Of a stretch of 64,000 nucleotides of DNA, positions 54,401-62,968 are shown in pieces (the stretch's first letter is position 1; each line of letters begins with the position of its first letter). The DNA is taken from contig NZ_CP046266.1 of the NCBI RefSeq assembly GCF_009720625.1, forward strand, positions 1,063,501-1,127,500. The letters are read 5' to 3'. The notes beneath the pieces are model-generated. The model had not been told where the DNA came from, searched no databases, and saw only the letters and a program-made list of their open reading frames with translations. The position numbers and the translations under genes were made by a program. This stretch comes from Metabacillus sediminilitoris. GTDB lineage: Bacteria; Bacillota; Bacilli; Bacillales; Bacillaceae.

Positions 54401-57400
54401 ATTTGATGCTGTTTTATATGTTGATGGAAAAGAAGTGTCAAGGAACACAACCTATAATGTAGAGCCGAGAATGCTATTAGAAACAACAATGAACTATTTA
54501 GGTAAGTCTAGCAACGAAAATCACAGTCTTTTTAAAGGGAAATTTGATGATTTTAAAATTTACAACAGAGCTCTTAACACTGAAGAAATTGCTAATTTAG
54601 CAGATGAAGAGATTTCTACACCTCCAGTTGAGGAGCCAAACGAAACAAAGTTAATTCTTGATTATGATATGAATAAAATTGAAGACACGAAAGTGGTCGA
54701 TCAGACAGGTAATTTTGATGGAAAGTTTGTAAACCCGCAAAACGCTGAAGTCATTAAAGGAGAAGAAGCTGGTGCTATCAACTTTAAAGGTGGCTCTACA
54801 AGCTCCTATATTGAAATGCCTCAAGGTGTCTTAAACGGTTTAGAAAGTGTAACTGTTTCATCTTTAGTTAATTGGGATGGCAAGAATGAGGCTGAATGGA
54901 TTTTTGCTTTAGGTCAGGACAATAATAAATATCTTTTCACAACACCAAAACGCAATTCAGGTGACCGTTCTGCTCGAGTCGGTCTTGGAATAACAAGTTG
55001 GAATAATGAGGCCGGAGCAAATGCAACAACAGGACCACTAAAGTCAAATGAATGGAAATTGGTCACAGCCGTTATGTCTGGTGAAGATAAAACAGTGAAA
55101 TTGTATATTGATGGTGTTGAAGTAGCAACTGGACCTACAAATGGGTATACATTAGCACAAATAAACAATGAAAATGGCAGAAGTGGATTTATCGGAAGAT
55201 CATTCTATTCTAGTGATCCATACTTTGGCGGGATGATTGCCGATTTTGAAGTTTATGATGGTGCATTAACAGATTCGGAAGTAAGTAAATTAAAAGAAAA
55301 AGCGGATGAAAAAATTGCTAAAATGGATGGATTGCTCCTTCAAAATGCGATCAAACAATTAGACTACTCAACTATTATTAATAAGAACGAAAACAAAGAT
55401 CAAATCACATTAGATTTAACATTCCCTAAGACAGGAGCAAACGGAACTTCTATCACCTGGGAATCAAATCATAAGGACATCATTTCAAATGAAGGAAAGG
55501 TTACTAGACCTGCATATGAAGAAGGAAACAAAACAGTAACGATTACAGCAACTGTTTCAGACGGAAAGAACGAGGCAACAAAAGAATTTACAGTAACCGT
55601 AGTAAAGAAACCACACGATTCTGTCGCAGTAAAAACAGATGCAGAACTATTGAAGGTTTATAACATTGATGATGTTCGCGGAAATTTAACATTGCCGACA
55701 TCCGGAGAAAACGGGTCAACGATTACATGGAAATCAAGTGATTCAAAGATCATTACCTCTACCGGGGAGGTAAAACGTCCTGCATATGGCGAAGGAAATA
55801 CAAAAGTTAAGTTAACAGCAACGATCAAATTAAATAACGAAACAATTACAAAGGCATTTTTAGCAAATATCAAAGAAATGCCGAAAAAAGAAAAGTATGA
55901 AGGTTACGTCTTCAGTTACTTTACAGGTGAAGGCTACACCAATGGGGAACAAATTTATTTCGCATTAAGTGAAGGCAACAATCCACTTAAATGGAATGAG
56001 TTAAACAATGGAGCTCCTGCCATCACTTCTGATTTAGGTGAAAAAGGACTTAGAGATCCGTTTATCATGCGCTCACCAGAAGGTGATAAATTCTATTTAA
56101 TTGCGACAGATTTAAAAATAAATGGAGATTGGAACTGGGATCGAGCACAAAGATCTGGAAGCAGATCGATTATGGTTTGGGAATCCACTGATATGATTAA
56201 TTGGTCTGAGCAAAGAATGGTCGAAGTTGCACCAAAAGAAGCAGGAAATACGTGGGCACCTGAAATCTTTTACGATGATACGACAGGAGAGTATGTCGTT
56301 TTCTGGGCTTCTAAGTTATATGATAATGAAGAACATAGTGGATCAACTTATAACAAAATGATGTACAGTAAAACAAGAGATTTCTATACATTTACAGAAC
56401 CTGAAGTATATATTGATCGTGGATACTCAGTCATTGATACAACGATGATTGAACATTACGATAAAGTTTATCGATTATCAAAGGATGAAAGAAACAATAC
56501 TGCTTCTTCACCAAACGGTAAATTTATTTTCCAAGAGGTAGGAGATTCTGTACTTGATCCTAACTTCAAGCTTATTAAAGAGGGGATTGGTAAAGGCTCA
56601 ATTGGTGCAGGTGAAGGGCCAACCATCTTCAAATCGAATACTGAAGAAAAATGGTATATGTTTATTGATGAGTTTGGCGGCAGAGGATATGTTCCTTTTG
56701 AAACAACCGATTTGCAGTCAGGTGAATGGAAAATGTCTGAAGACTATGACTTACCAGCACGTCCGCGTCATGGAACAGTAATCCCTGTTACAAAAGCTGA
56801 GCATGAAGCAATACTTGCAAATGTTCCAGCAGTTAAAGTCCCAAGTCCTGTACAACATCCAACAAGTGTAACACTTGATCAGGAAACATTGAAGTTGTCA
56901 GAGGGGCAAACAGGAAAGCTAAGTGCAACAGTTGCACCTAATGACACAGTCAATAAAGCTGTTGTATGGTCTAGTAATAATGAAGAAGTAGCGACTGTTG
57001 ATGAAAACGGGAAAGTAACTGCCCTGAAAGAAGGGACTGCAAAAATCAGTGCAACAACAGTTGATGGCGGATTAATGGCTGTTAGTGTTGTCACAGTAGA
57101 GAAACAACAAGATTCTACACCACCAGTAGGACAATTTATGATTAATGATGGAGCAAAGTATACAAATGATTCAACTGTCACTTTATCTCTAGAAGCGAAG
57201 GATGATATAAGCGGAGTTAGTCAGATGCGCTATTCAACTGATGCAAAAGAGTGGAGTGAGTGGGAGGAATATCAAACATCAAAAGAATTAACATTGCCAG
57301 CTGGAGATGGAGAGAAAACAGTATTTGTTGAATTTAAAGACCATGCCGGAAACATCAGCGAGTCATACCAACAAAAGATTACTCTTGATACGACTGCACC

Positions 57401-57851
57401 AGTGATAGAATTTACGGGTCATCAAGAAACGTATTCGGTTGATTCGTTTATTAAGATCACTTGTAGTATAAGCGATGAGCTGTCTGGGATTGCTTCAAAA
57501 GAATGCAAAAATGTTGCAGGACCAGCTTATGAATTTGAGTTAGGAATAAATAAAATCACTGCTACAGCGACAGACAATGCAGGTAATACAGCGAACGCTG
57601 AAATCCAATTTACAGTGACTGTTGACTTTGATAGTTTAGGTCGATTAACAGAAGCTCTAGTCACAAAAGAAGGGGTCGCTGAATCACTAGTGAAAAAGCT
57701 TCAAGCTGCGAAAGAATCTGCAGCAAAGGGTAATCTTCAGGCGATGAATGGTCAACTAAATGCTTTTGAAAATCAATTAAAAGCTCAAAGTGGAAAATCA
57801 ATCTCTGAAGAAAATACAAAACGATTGATAAATTTATCAAAACTATTATGA
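51474..57851 (+). CDS. Giant secreted double-GH43 enzyme (2125 residues)
   Basis: Start ATG 51474 with AGGGAG 7 bases upstream; an in-frame ATG at 51396 lies inside the repeat and is rejected. Modules: signal peptide 1-31; LamG 36-280; two GH43-associated Ig domains 285-478; GH43 first copy 481-805 (LRDPFVIRS, TIDTSF, EGQTIF); LamG 815-1045; LamG 1057-1280; two more Ig domains 1285-1465; GH43 second copy 1474-1782 (LRDPFIMRS, VIDTTM, GEGPTIF); Big_2-like Ig 1795-1880; OmpL47-like 1881-2050; FIMAH-type end 2050-2125. Both catalytic copies resemble the first GH43 of the 41797 protein. Their shared FIMAH ends suggest the same surface or partner. No LPxTG. Confidence 0.88.
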   Translation: MKNRKRISIILLSIMLFQTFSGLFSNVSFAEEQDPATPELILHYDMKTSVKNGDQITIKDVSGNDIAFDGAFKNPENGQFIHNDEVGYVSFNGGSSTSKSGYIEIPKSEDGSDLLTGLQEVTVSALVNWNNDGANRWIFGLGAVTDDAENGNKYFFVTPRHGSGNVAATGISKAGWRNETLVKATSSMTAGKWEVATVVFSEKSNTMTLYVNGNKVATGSAGGKKLSEIIDPSAGFSGFIGKSIFKNDPFFKGMIGDFRVYNGALSQEQVTDVYTETSNKIDKINQLVINDASESLDIADYLDSGDESTDKITNNLALPTKGKHGVNITWSSSNTEVVATDGKVTRPDKTESDAVVELTATLSYEGLTAKKQFNVTVLKEYSDDQIVELDASNITVNNTDNVKGNLSLPVSGKEGSSITWESSNPEIVKGSAEAAENAKVLGWVTRPEADTKVTLTAKISKGNAETKKEFNLNVIKDPGKLTYDAYFFSYFTGEYEGGEEISFATAEDPLKWRALNNGQSVLQSNMGEKGLRDPFVIRSPEGDKFYMLATDLKMGESTNFDQAQITGSHSLMIWESDDLVNWSEQRMVEVAPKTGGNTWAPEAIYDEKTGEYVVFWASSMKDAETYGNYPNGRPAGQYNVMYYATTRDFHTFSEPKVFIDEGFPTIDTSFVQDNKTFYRFTKSEVNYRVYYEKATDIFQDKDGIQENGFQYDVISGTKDGNKGLIGHQGNNEGQTIFKDIHHDKWYMFLDSWPYHVRWSTDLEDGSQFANNLLPESEYALPPGPRHGTVIPITSEEYNALQEKYGMPSPEQSEEPVVHYTFDEEDIDGTTVKDVSKNGFDAKLVGGSKIDSNDTVGQSSGAVELDGSTGYVELPKNTIKDLNLESMTMSTWVKVEGNQANQRIFDFSSNTGRAANRNTMYLSTQGDSGNLEFAIVTPFTEKFANQHSLLGSSYKYAVRAPMLSTANWHHVAMTIEGFDAVLYVDGKEVSRNTTYNVEPRMLLETTMNYLGKSSNENHSLFKGKFDDFKIYNRALNTEEIANLADEEISTPPVEEPNETKLILDYDMNKIEDTKVVDQTGNFDGKFVNPQNAEVIKGEEAGAINFKGGSTSSYIEMPQGVLNGLESVTVSSLVNWDGKNEAEWIFALGQDNNKYLFTTPKRNSGDRSARVGLGITSWNNEAGANATTGPLKSNEWKLVTAVMSGEDKTVKLYIDGVEVATGPTNGYTLAQINNENGRSGFIGRSFYSSDPYFGGMIADFEVYDGALTDSEVSKLKEKADEKIAKMDGLLLQNAIKQLDYSTIINKNENKDQITLDLTFPKTGANGTSITWESNHKDIISNEGKVTRPAYEEGNKTVTITATVSDGKNEATKEFTVTVVKKPHDSVAVKTDAELLKVYNIDDVRGNLTLPTSGENGSTITWKSSDSKIITSTGEVKRPAYGEGNTKVKLTATIKLNNETITKAFLANIKEMPKKEKYEGYVFSYFTGEGYTNGEQIYFALSEGNNPLKWNELNNGAPAITSDLGEKGLRDPFIMRSPEGDKFYLIATDLKINGDWNWDRAQRSGSRSIMVWESTDMINWSEQRMVEVAPKEAGNTWAPEIFYDDTTGEYVVFWASKLYDNEEHSGSTYNKMMYSKTRDFYTFTEPEVYIDRGYSVIDTTMIEHYDKVYRLSKDERNNTASSPNGKFIFQEVGDSVLDPNFKLIKEGIGKGSIGAGEGPTIFKSNTEEKWYMFIDEFGGRGYVPFETTDLQSGEWKMSEDYDLPARPRHGTVIPVTKAEHEAILANVPAVKVPSPVQHPTSVTLDQETLKLSEGQTGKLSATVAPNDTVNKAVVWSSNNEEVATVDENGKVTALKEGTAKISATTVDGGLMAVSVVTVEKQQDSTPPVGQFMINDGAKYTNDSTVTLSLEAKDDISGVSQMRYSTDAKEWSEWEEYQTSKELTLPAGDGEKTVFVEFKDHAGNISESYQQKITLDTTAPVIEFTGHQETYSVDSFIKITCSISDELSGIASKECKNVAGPAYEFELGINKITATATDNAGNTANAEIQFTVTVDFDSLGRLTEALVTKEGVAESLVKKLQAAKESAAKGNLQAMNGQLNAFENQLKAQSGKSISEENTKRLINLSKLL

Positions 57852-57895
57852 GGTAAATAAGAGATTGCTTAACCTAACATGATTTACAGCAGCTA

Positions 57896-57938
57896 AACTA
57901 GCTTTCAAGTCTTAGAACTCGAAAGCTAGTTTTTTTGC
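57896..57938 (+). terminator. Intrinsic terminator
   Basis: AACTAGCTTTC pairs with GAAAGCTAGTT and is followed by TTTTTT. Ends the giant enzyme gene. Confidence 0.85.
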
Positions 57939-58092
57939 AATGAAATAGAATCCAATTCCCTCTCGGATCATCGGAAATAGTAAACGCTAGATGCAGTAAT
58001 CATACTGTTTCTAGTGTTTCATAATAATCCAATCGATAAAAGTAAGGGGATATATTCTACTAATAACTTTGGTAATATTTAAGAATAGTTAA

Positions 58093-58133
58093 AAAAGCTA
58101 CAATTCCTTAAACTAATGGATTGTAGCTTTTTT
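58093..58133. terminator. Second hairpin terminator
   Basis: AAAAAGCTACAAT pairs with ATTGTAGCTTTTTT. Could serve the minus-strand SR1P-like remnant. Confidence 0.75.
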
Positions 58134-58233
58134 AGTAAAGCATTACTAAAGAAGATAAAAATAATTGAGAGCGATTCCAAATTAGGGAATTTTAAATTCT
58201 ATTAATGTTTATCATTTGTAAGCATAGAATTCG

Positions 58234-58360
58234 TTAGTTACTTTCATTTTCCTTTGTCTTATTACTGCAACTACACTGACCATATAAAGTTGATACTTTT
58301 TCATCCTCAAATTGTTCAATAATTGTATGCATTACAAAGATCACAGATAATGGTTACCAT
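58234..58360 (-). pseudogene. SR1P-like small peptide gene, frameshifted
   Basis: On the minus strand, AAGGGAG is followed by ATG 58360: MVTIICDLCNA. After one extra base near 58325 the frame continues IIEQFEDEKVSTLYGQCSCS and ends at 58234. This matches SR1P, the about 39-residue peptide encoded by the dual-function RNA SR1 of Bacillus (MGTIVCQ..., FEDEKVT-LYG). One base deletion would restore it. The break could be real or a sequencing error. Confidence 0.6.
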
Positions 58361-58749
58361 TTTATTTGCTCCCTTCCCATGATTTTAGTTAAGAGCTTTT
58401 CTTATTCCTTTAGCTTTATATTAGTATGTCACCATGTTGTATTGTAACAAAGGTCTCCGGAAGAGCTCATGTCTTATAAAAGATAAGAAACTCCTTGAAA
58501 CTTTCAACATTACGAATCTTGAAAGGGATCCGACATTGGTCGGCACTTTGATAATTCAACAATAGGGCGCATTCTTTAAGCAAGTTGGCTCCTTTTCGTA
58601 CTCGATCCTTAGTAGATTTGAAGTCATTTCATATAGAGATTCCATTTAATTCCGGTGGAGAGGGCATGTGTTATATTATTCCTGTATGCAATTGTAAGGA
58701 AAAATATTAAAATATGAACAAATACTATTAGAAAGGTAGAATAAACAAC
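58361..58749. other. Intergenic region with unidentified minus-strand remnant
   Basis: A minus-strand frame at about 58470-58630 reads STKDRVRKGANLLKECALLL, then NYQSADQCRIPFKIRNVESF, without a start codon. I do not recognise the family. The rest is noncoding and includes the promoter of the RDD gene. Confidence 0.3.
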
Positions 58750-59160
58750 ATGAATGGACACAAAGCAGCAGGATTTTGGATTCGTTTAGGTTCAATTATT
58801 ATTGATGGATTATTACTTACACCACTTTATCTTATTTGCATGTTACTAGGTGTATCTGACATTGCAACAGAAATATTTGTAAATAGCATTAATTTTTTAT
58901 ATTATCTTATTATCCCTGTGATATGGTCAGGTTTTACAGTTGGTAAAAGAGTGGTAGGTATTAAAATTGTACGTACAGATGGCAAAAAAGTAGGAATTGG
59001 TACAACATTGAAACGATACATTTTAGCATCGCTTGTTTATGGTGTAACACTTGGAACTGCATTCATTATTAGTGCATTTATGATAGGATTAAGAAAAGAT
59101 AAACGATCTATACATGATCTAATTGCAGGAACTCAAGTAATCTATACCTCTAAAAATTAA
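58750..59160 (+). CDS. RDD-family membrane protein
   Basis: 136 residues with three to four membrane helices. AAGFWIRLGSIIIDGLLLTP carries the Arg and Asp of the RDD signature. WSGFTVGKRVVGIKIVRTDG and RSIHDLIAGTQVIY complete the family pattern. ATG 58750 follows AGAAAGG. Some RDD proteins are Na+ or K+/H+ antiporters or act in osmotic tolerance; most are uncharacterised. Single gene. Confidence 0.9.
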   Translation: MNGHKAAGFWIRLGSIIIDGLLLTPLYLICMLLGVSDIATEIFVNSINFLYYLIIPVIWSGFTVGKRVVGIKIVRTDGKKVGIGTTLKRYILASLVYGVTLGTAFIISAFMIGLRKDKRSIHDLIAGTQVIYTSKN

Positions 59161-59751
59161 TCAACTAGGAAATTACAAAGAGCTACATTACTAATGCAGC
59201 TCTATTGTGATTTTATTATAGTTGATAAAATAATCATATCAGTAGAAATTAAAGTTTCATGGCTTTCAGTAATACCTTCTAATATAATTGGGAGGTATTT
59301 TTGTTTTTGAAAAGGCACTTATTTTTCTGCGTAAGTGGAATTATAAACAAAAACACTAAGCTCATACATAAAACAAAGTGAAATGCAGATCCAAAAGATA
59401 TACGTATTGATAACGTTTATATAGGGGGATTTTTATCCGCCTCGTTTCAAGAGAACCAAAGTGGATAGGTGAGAGATAATTGTCTGTAAACATCAAAAAA
59501 AGCATTGCTATCTATTTATTAGGTAGAAAGGAAAACTTCCTAATTGAAGTCACGTTTTATTTTAGATGTTTAGGAATTTTTCATACATATTTTAGAAAGT
59601 TTTAAGGATTGTGTGATATGGTTCTTTTAGTTTCTTAGAAAAAATATCGATAACCGTGTGGCTTTGATCGTTTGTAATCAAAAATAAGCTCATTAAAAGG
59701 TGAAAATTCTATTAAGTGTGAGTGAAAGAAATAAGCTGGGGTGAATAAATA
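59161..59751. other. Intergenic region with hairpins
   Basis: 590 bases. AGAGCTACATT...AATGCAGCTCT at about 59179-59203 and AATACCTTC...GGAGGTATTTTT at about 59270-59302 are terminator-like. No gene seen. The promoter of the two-component genes lies toward the right end. Confidence 0.4.
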
Positions 59752-61200
59752 ATGTCAATTAAAACGAGGTTTCTGTTGTCCTACGTTGGAGTAATCCTTA
59801 TTTCTATCACTTTATTATTAGCAGCTGGGTTTTTACTTATTTTTGCGATAACAGGTGATATAAAATCTATCGAGTATTTTTACAAAAAATCTTATGTTCA
59901 AAAACCTTTGACTACAGTAGAGGAAAGTGTGTTTCTTGATTTAAAGCTTTTGGCTAAAAATAATCCTGAACAGCTTCTAAACGATGAACAGTTGAAGAAG
60001 ATTGAACATAAGGATATCGAAATTGTCGTTAGAAAAGATATGAATATTGAGTATGTTTCCCCAACACTTGATCAGCAAGCATTGGTTAAGTCACTTCCAG
60101 GGTTTGAAGAAACGAACATCAATACGCGAGATACAATAAAAATTGATGACTTTTTTTTCACATATGTGAAGTTTGACTTTTATTTTTCAGATAAAAGTGA
60201 AGGAAGTATTTTTGTATTGAGAAAGGTAAGTTCCTATGCAGAGTTGTCCCGAGAGTTGTTTCCAATTTTATTCGGTCTATTGCTCATTCTGTTTATCATG
60301 ATTATTGGAATGTTGAACTATTTAGTTTCAAGAAGCATCATCAAGCCTATCTCAATTCTTAAAGAAGGTGCAGAGCGGATAAAATCAGGAGATTTAAGCT
60401 TTGAGATCAAAACTACTTCTAATGATGAAATCGGACAATTAAATAGAGCGTTTGAGGAAATGAGAATAAAATTAAAAGAGTCCGTCAATCTCCAGATTCA
60501 GTATGAAGAAAATCGAAAAGAACTTCTCTCTAATATATCTCATGATTTGAAGACACCCATTACTTCTATTATTGGATATGTTGAGGGCATAAAGGACGGT
60601 GTAGCAAACACCCCGGAAAAAATGGAGAAATATTTAACAACTATTTATTCAAAAGCAAGAGATATGGATTTATTGATTGATGAACTGTTTTTATTTTCAA
60701 AACTGGATTTAAAGAAAGAGCCATTCTCTTTTGAAACGATCGACCTGGTTGAATATATGCGAGACTATGTAGAAGAACTTCATTTGGATTTACTTCAAAA
60801 AGGGATACAGATTGAACTTCATCTTTTGTCTAAACCGATAAATGTAACAGCAGATAGAGAGAAATTAAGACGCGTATTGGCAAACCTCATTAGTAATTGT
60901 GTGAAGTATATGAATAAAGATAAAAAGTACATTTCCATTTCTCTGCATGAAGGACTATTTGATGTGGTTGTACAAGTTACAGATAATGGCTATGGAATTG
61001 AACCATCTGCTTTGCCATACATTTTTAAACGTTTTTACCGAGCTGAAAAATCTAGAAATTCTCAAACAGGTGGAAGTGGATTAGGACTTGCAATCGCAAA
61101 ACAAATTATCGAGGAGCATGGAGGGGATATTTGGGCAACTAGTGAGCTAGGAAAAGGTACAGATGTCTTCTTTTCCTTAATGAAGGGTGAGCTAATGTGA
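59752..61200 (+). CDS. Sensor histidine kinase (OmpR-partner class)
   Basis: 482 residues. Membrane helices at about 8-33 and 170-195 flank an extracellular sensor of about 135 residues. HAMP (IIKPISILKEGAERIKSGDL), HisKA with H264 in LLSNISHDLKTPITSIIGYV, HATPase with NLISNCVKYMNKD, DNGYGI and GGSGLGLAIAKQI. The stop overlaps the regulator start (ATGA). Resembles YclK-type kinases. Stimulus unknown. Confidence 0.93.
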   Translation: MSIKTRFLLSYVGVILISITLLLAAGFLLIFAITGDIKSIEYFYKKSYVQKPLTTVEESVFLDLKLLAKNNPEQLLNDEQLKKIEHKDIEIVVRKDMNIEYVSPTLDQQALVKSLPGFEETNINTRDTIKIDDFFFTYVKFDFYFSDKSEGSIFVLRKVSSYAELSRELFPILFGLLLILFIMIIGMLNYLVSRSIIKPISILKEGAERIKSGDLSFEIKTTSNDEIGQLNRAFEEMRIKLKESVNLQIQYEENRKELLSNISHDLKTPITSIIGYVEGIKDGVANTPEKMEKYLTTIYSKARDMDLLIDELFLFSKLDLKKEPFSFETIDLVEYMRDYVEELHLDLLQKGIQIELHLLSKPINVTADREKLRRVLANLISNCVKYMNKDKKYISISLHEGLFDVVVQVTDNGYGIEPSALPYIFKRFYRAEKSRNSQTGGSGLGLAIAKQIIEEHGGDIWATSELGKGTDVFFSLMKGELM

Positions 61201-61883
61201 AAAAGATATTACTTATTGAAGACGAAGTTAGTATTGCAGAATTGCAAAGAGATTATTTGGAAATTAATCATTTTAGTGTTGATATTCAACATTCTGGTGA
61301 TAAAGGGCTCCAACTGGCCCTTCAAAATCATTATGATTTAATTATTTTGGACATTATGCTTCCAGGAGTAAATGGATTTGAGATATGTAAACAAATACGC
61401 GCTGTCAAAAATATTCCTATTATGCTTGTGTCTGCCAAAAAGGAGGATATCGATAAAATTCGTGGTCTCGGGTTAGGAGCAGATGATTATATAACAAAGC
61501 CTTTTAGTCCCAGTGAAATGGTTGCTCGAGTGAAAGCACATTTAGCGCGTTATGAACGTTTAGCAGGAAGCCAAGCTAAAACAAATACAATTTTCGTTCA
61601 TGGAATGTCGATTGATAAGTCAGCACGCAAAGTTCATATTAACGGAGAAGAAGTTCCATTTACTACAAAGGAATTCGATTTGTTTGTCTTTTTTGTGATG
61701 CATCCAAATCAAGTATTGAGCAAAGAGCAGCTTTATGAAAATATTTGGGGGTTAGAATCAGCTGCAGATGTTTCAACTGTGACAGTTCATATCAGAAAAT
61801 TACGTGGGAAAATTGAAAGAGATCCTGCAAATCCGAAATTCTTGGAAACCGTCTGGGGAGCCGGATATCGATTTAATGTTTAA
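61197..61883 (+). CDS. OmpR-family response regulator
   Basis: 228 residues. Receiver with EDE at 8-10, D52 in LIILDIMLPG, and K102-type KPFSP. C-terminal winged helix (EVPFTTKEFDLFVFFVMHPN to GAGYRFNV). Coupled to the kinase by a 4-base overlap and followed by a strong terminator. Resembles YclJ. Targets cannot be seen in this window. Confidence 0.95.
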   Translation: MKKILLIEDEVSIAELQRDYLEINHFSVDIQHSGDKGLQLALQNHYDLIILDIMLPGVNGFEICKQIRAVKNIPIMLVSAKKEDIDKIRGLGLGADDYITKPFSPSEMVARVKAHLARYERLAGSQAKTNTIFVHGMSIDKSARKVHINGEEVPFTTKEFDLFVFFVMHPNQVLSKEQLYENIWGLESAADVSTVTVHIRKLRGKIERDPANPKFLETVWGAGYRFNV

Positions 61884-61897
61884 ATAGTATGTTTTGG

Positions 61898-61925
61898 CCC
61901 GTCACTAATGTGACGGGGTTTTTTT
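61898..61925 (+). terminator. Intrinsic terminator
   Basis: CCCGTCAC-TAAT-GTGACGGG followed by TTTTTTTT. Confidence 0.9.
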
Positions 61926-62176
61926 ATTTATATTAAAAAATTTTTCTAATAAGTTTATCTTTTTTTAAGAATTAGTTTAGAGGCAGTTTAACATTAAGTA
62001 TTAATATCATTTTAGACGGACGAAATAACTAAGTAGATAGGAGGGGGAATATTACTTGGAAGCTCAAATATAAAGAATAAGTATTGTCGGAATGTATATA
62101 AAAAAGGGGAATCTTTGCTTAACTTTTACAATTATAATAACAAAAAAATCATAAATATCGTTAGGTTGGGAATCTC

Positions 62177-62851
62177 ATGTGGAGATGGCTGACAATCGTC
62201 CTTGGATGTATTTTCATTCTTCAGGGTTGTGTTTCAGATAGCGAAGGAGAACAAAAAAATCAAGAAGAGGTACTAGAAATAGATTTGAATCAACAGCTTA
62301 TTCAAGCTGCGGAACGTCAAGAAACAGAACTAGTAAGCAGATTGATTAAGGAAGGTGCAGATATTAATACACAGGATTCAGAAGGGCGAACTGCTGCTAT
62401 GATTGCGACTTATAACAATGATGTTGAGACTGCAAAAATCCTAATTGAAGCAGGTGCAGACGTCAATATCCAGGATAACATAGAAAATAACCCCTTCTTG
62501 TATGCTGGTGCAGAAGGTTATATCGAGATCCTAAAACTAACGATTGAAGCAGGTGCCGACCCAGCATTGACTAATAGGTATGGAGGGACCGCTTTAATCC
62601 CTGCTTCAGAGCATGGATATGTCGATGTTATCGAAGAGCTTCTAACCAATACTGATATTGATATTAACCATGTAAATGACCTTGGTTGGACGGCTTTATT
62701 GGAAGCAATTATTTTAAATGATGGAGATGAAAAACAGCAGCAAACCGTGAATTTACTGATTGATCACGGTGCAGATGTCAACATCCCTGATCAAAATAAT
62801 GTGACTCCTCTACAACATGCACGTAAAAAAGGACTTAAAGACATTGAATAA
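62177..62851 (+). CDS. Ankyrin-repeat lipoprotein, slightly truncated
   Basis: 224 residues. Signal peptide with lipobox LQGC (C18), then about five ankyrin repeats (LIKEGADINTQDSEGRTAAM, LIEAGADVNIQDNIENNPFL, TIEAGADPALTNRYGGTALI, LLIDHGADVNIPDQNNVTPL). A stop at 62849-62851 is followed in the same frame by MFLKAGAK and a second stop, the natural end of an ankyrin repeat, so a nonsense change has removed about nine residues. It probably still folds. It should be membrane-anchored on the outer face and bind an unknown protein. Confidence 0.85.
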   Translation: MWRWLTIVLGCIFILQGCVSDSEGEQKNQEEVLEIDLNQQLIQAAERQETELVSRLIKEGADINTQDSEGRTAAMIATYNNDVETAKILIEAGADVNIQDNIENNPFLYAGAEGYIEILKLTIEAGADPALTNRYGGTALIPASEHGYVDVIEELLTNTDIDINHVNDLGWTALLEAIILNDGDEKQQQTVNLLIDHGADVNIPDQNNVTPLQHARKKGLKDIE

Positions 62852-62968
62852 ATGTTTTTAAAAGCAGGAGCAAAATAACCAGAATCAACTCAATCGTTAA
62901 AAACAGAACCGTAATACTACTAGAAATTAATATAAACTGCACTACATTAAAAATGAGGAGGAAACAAA

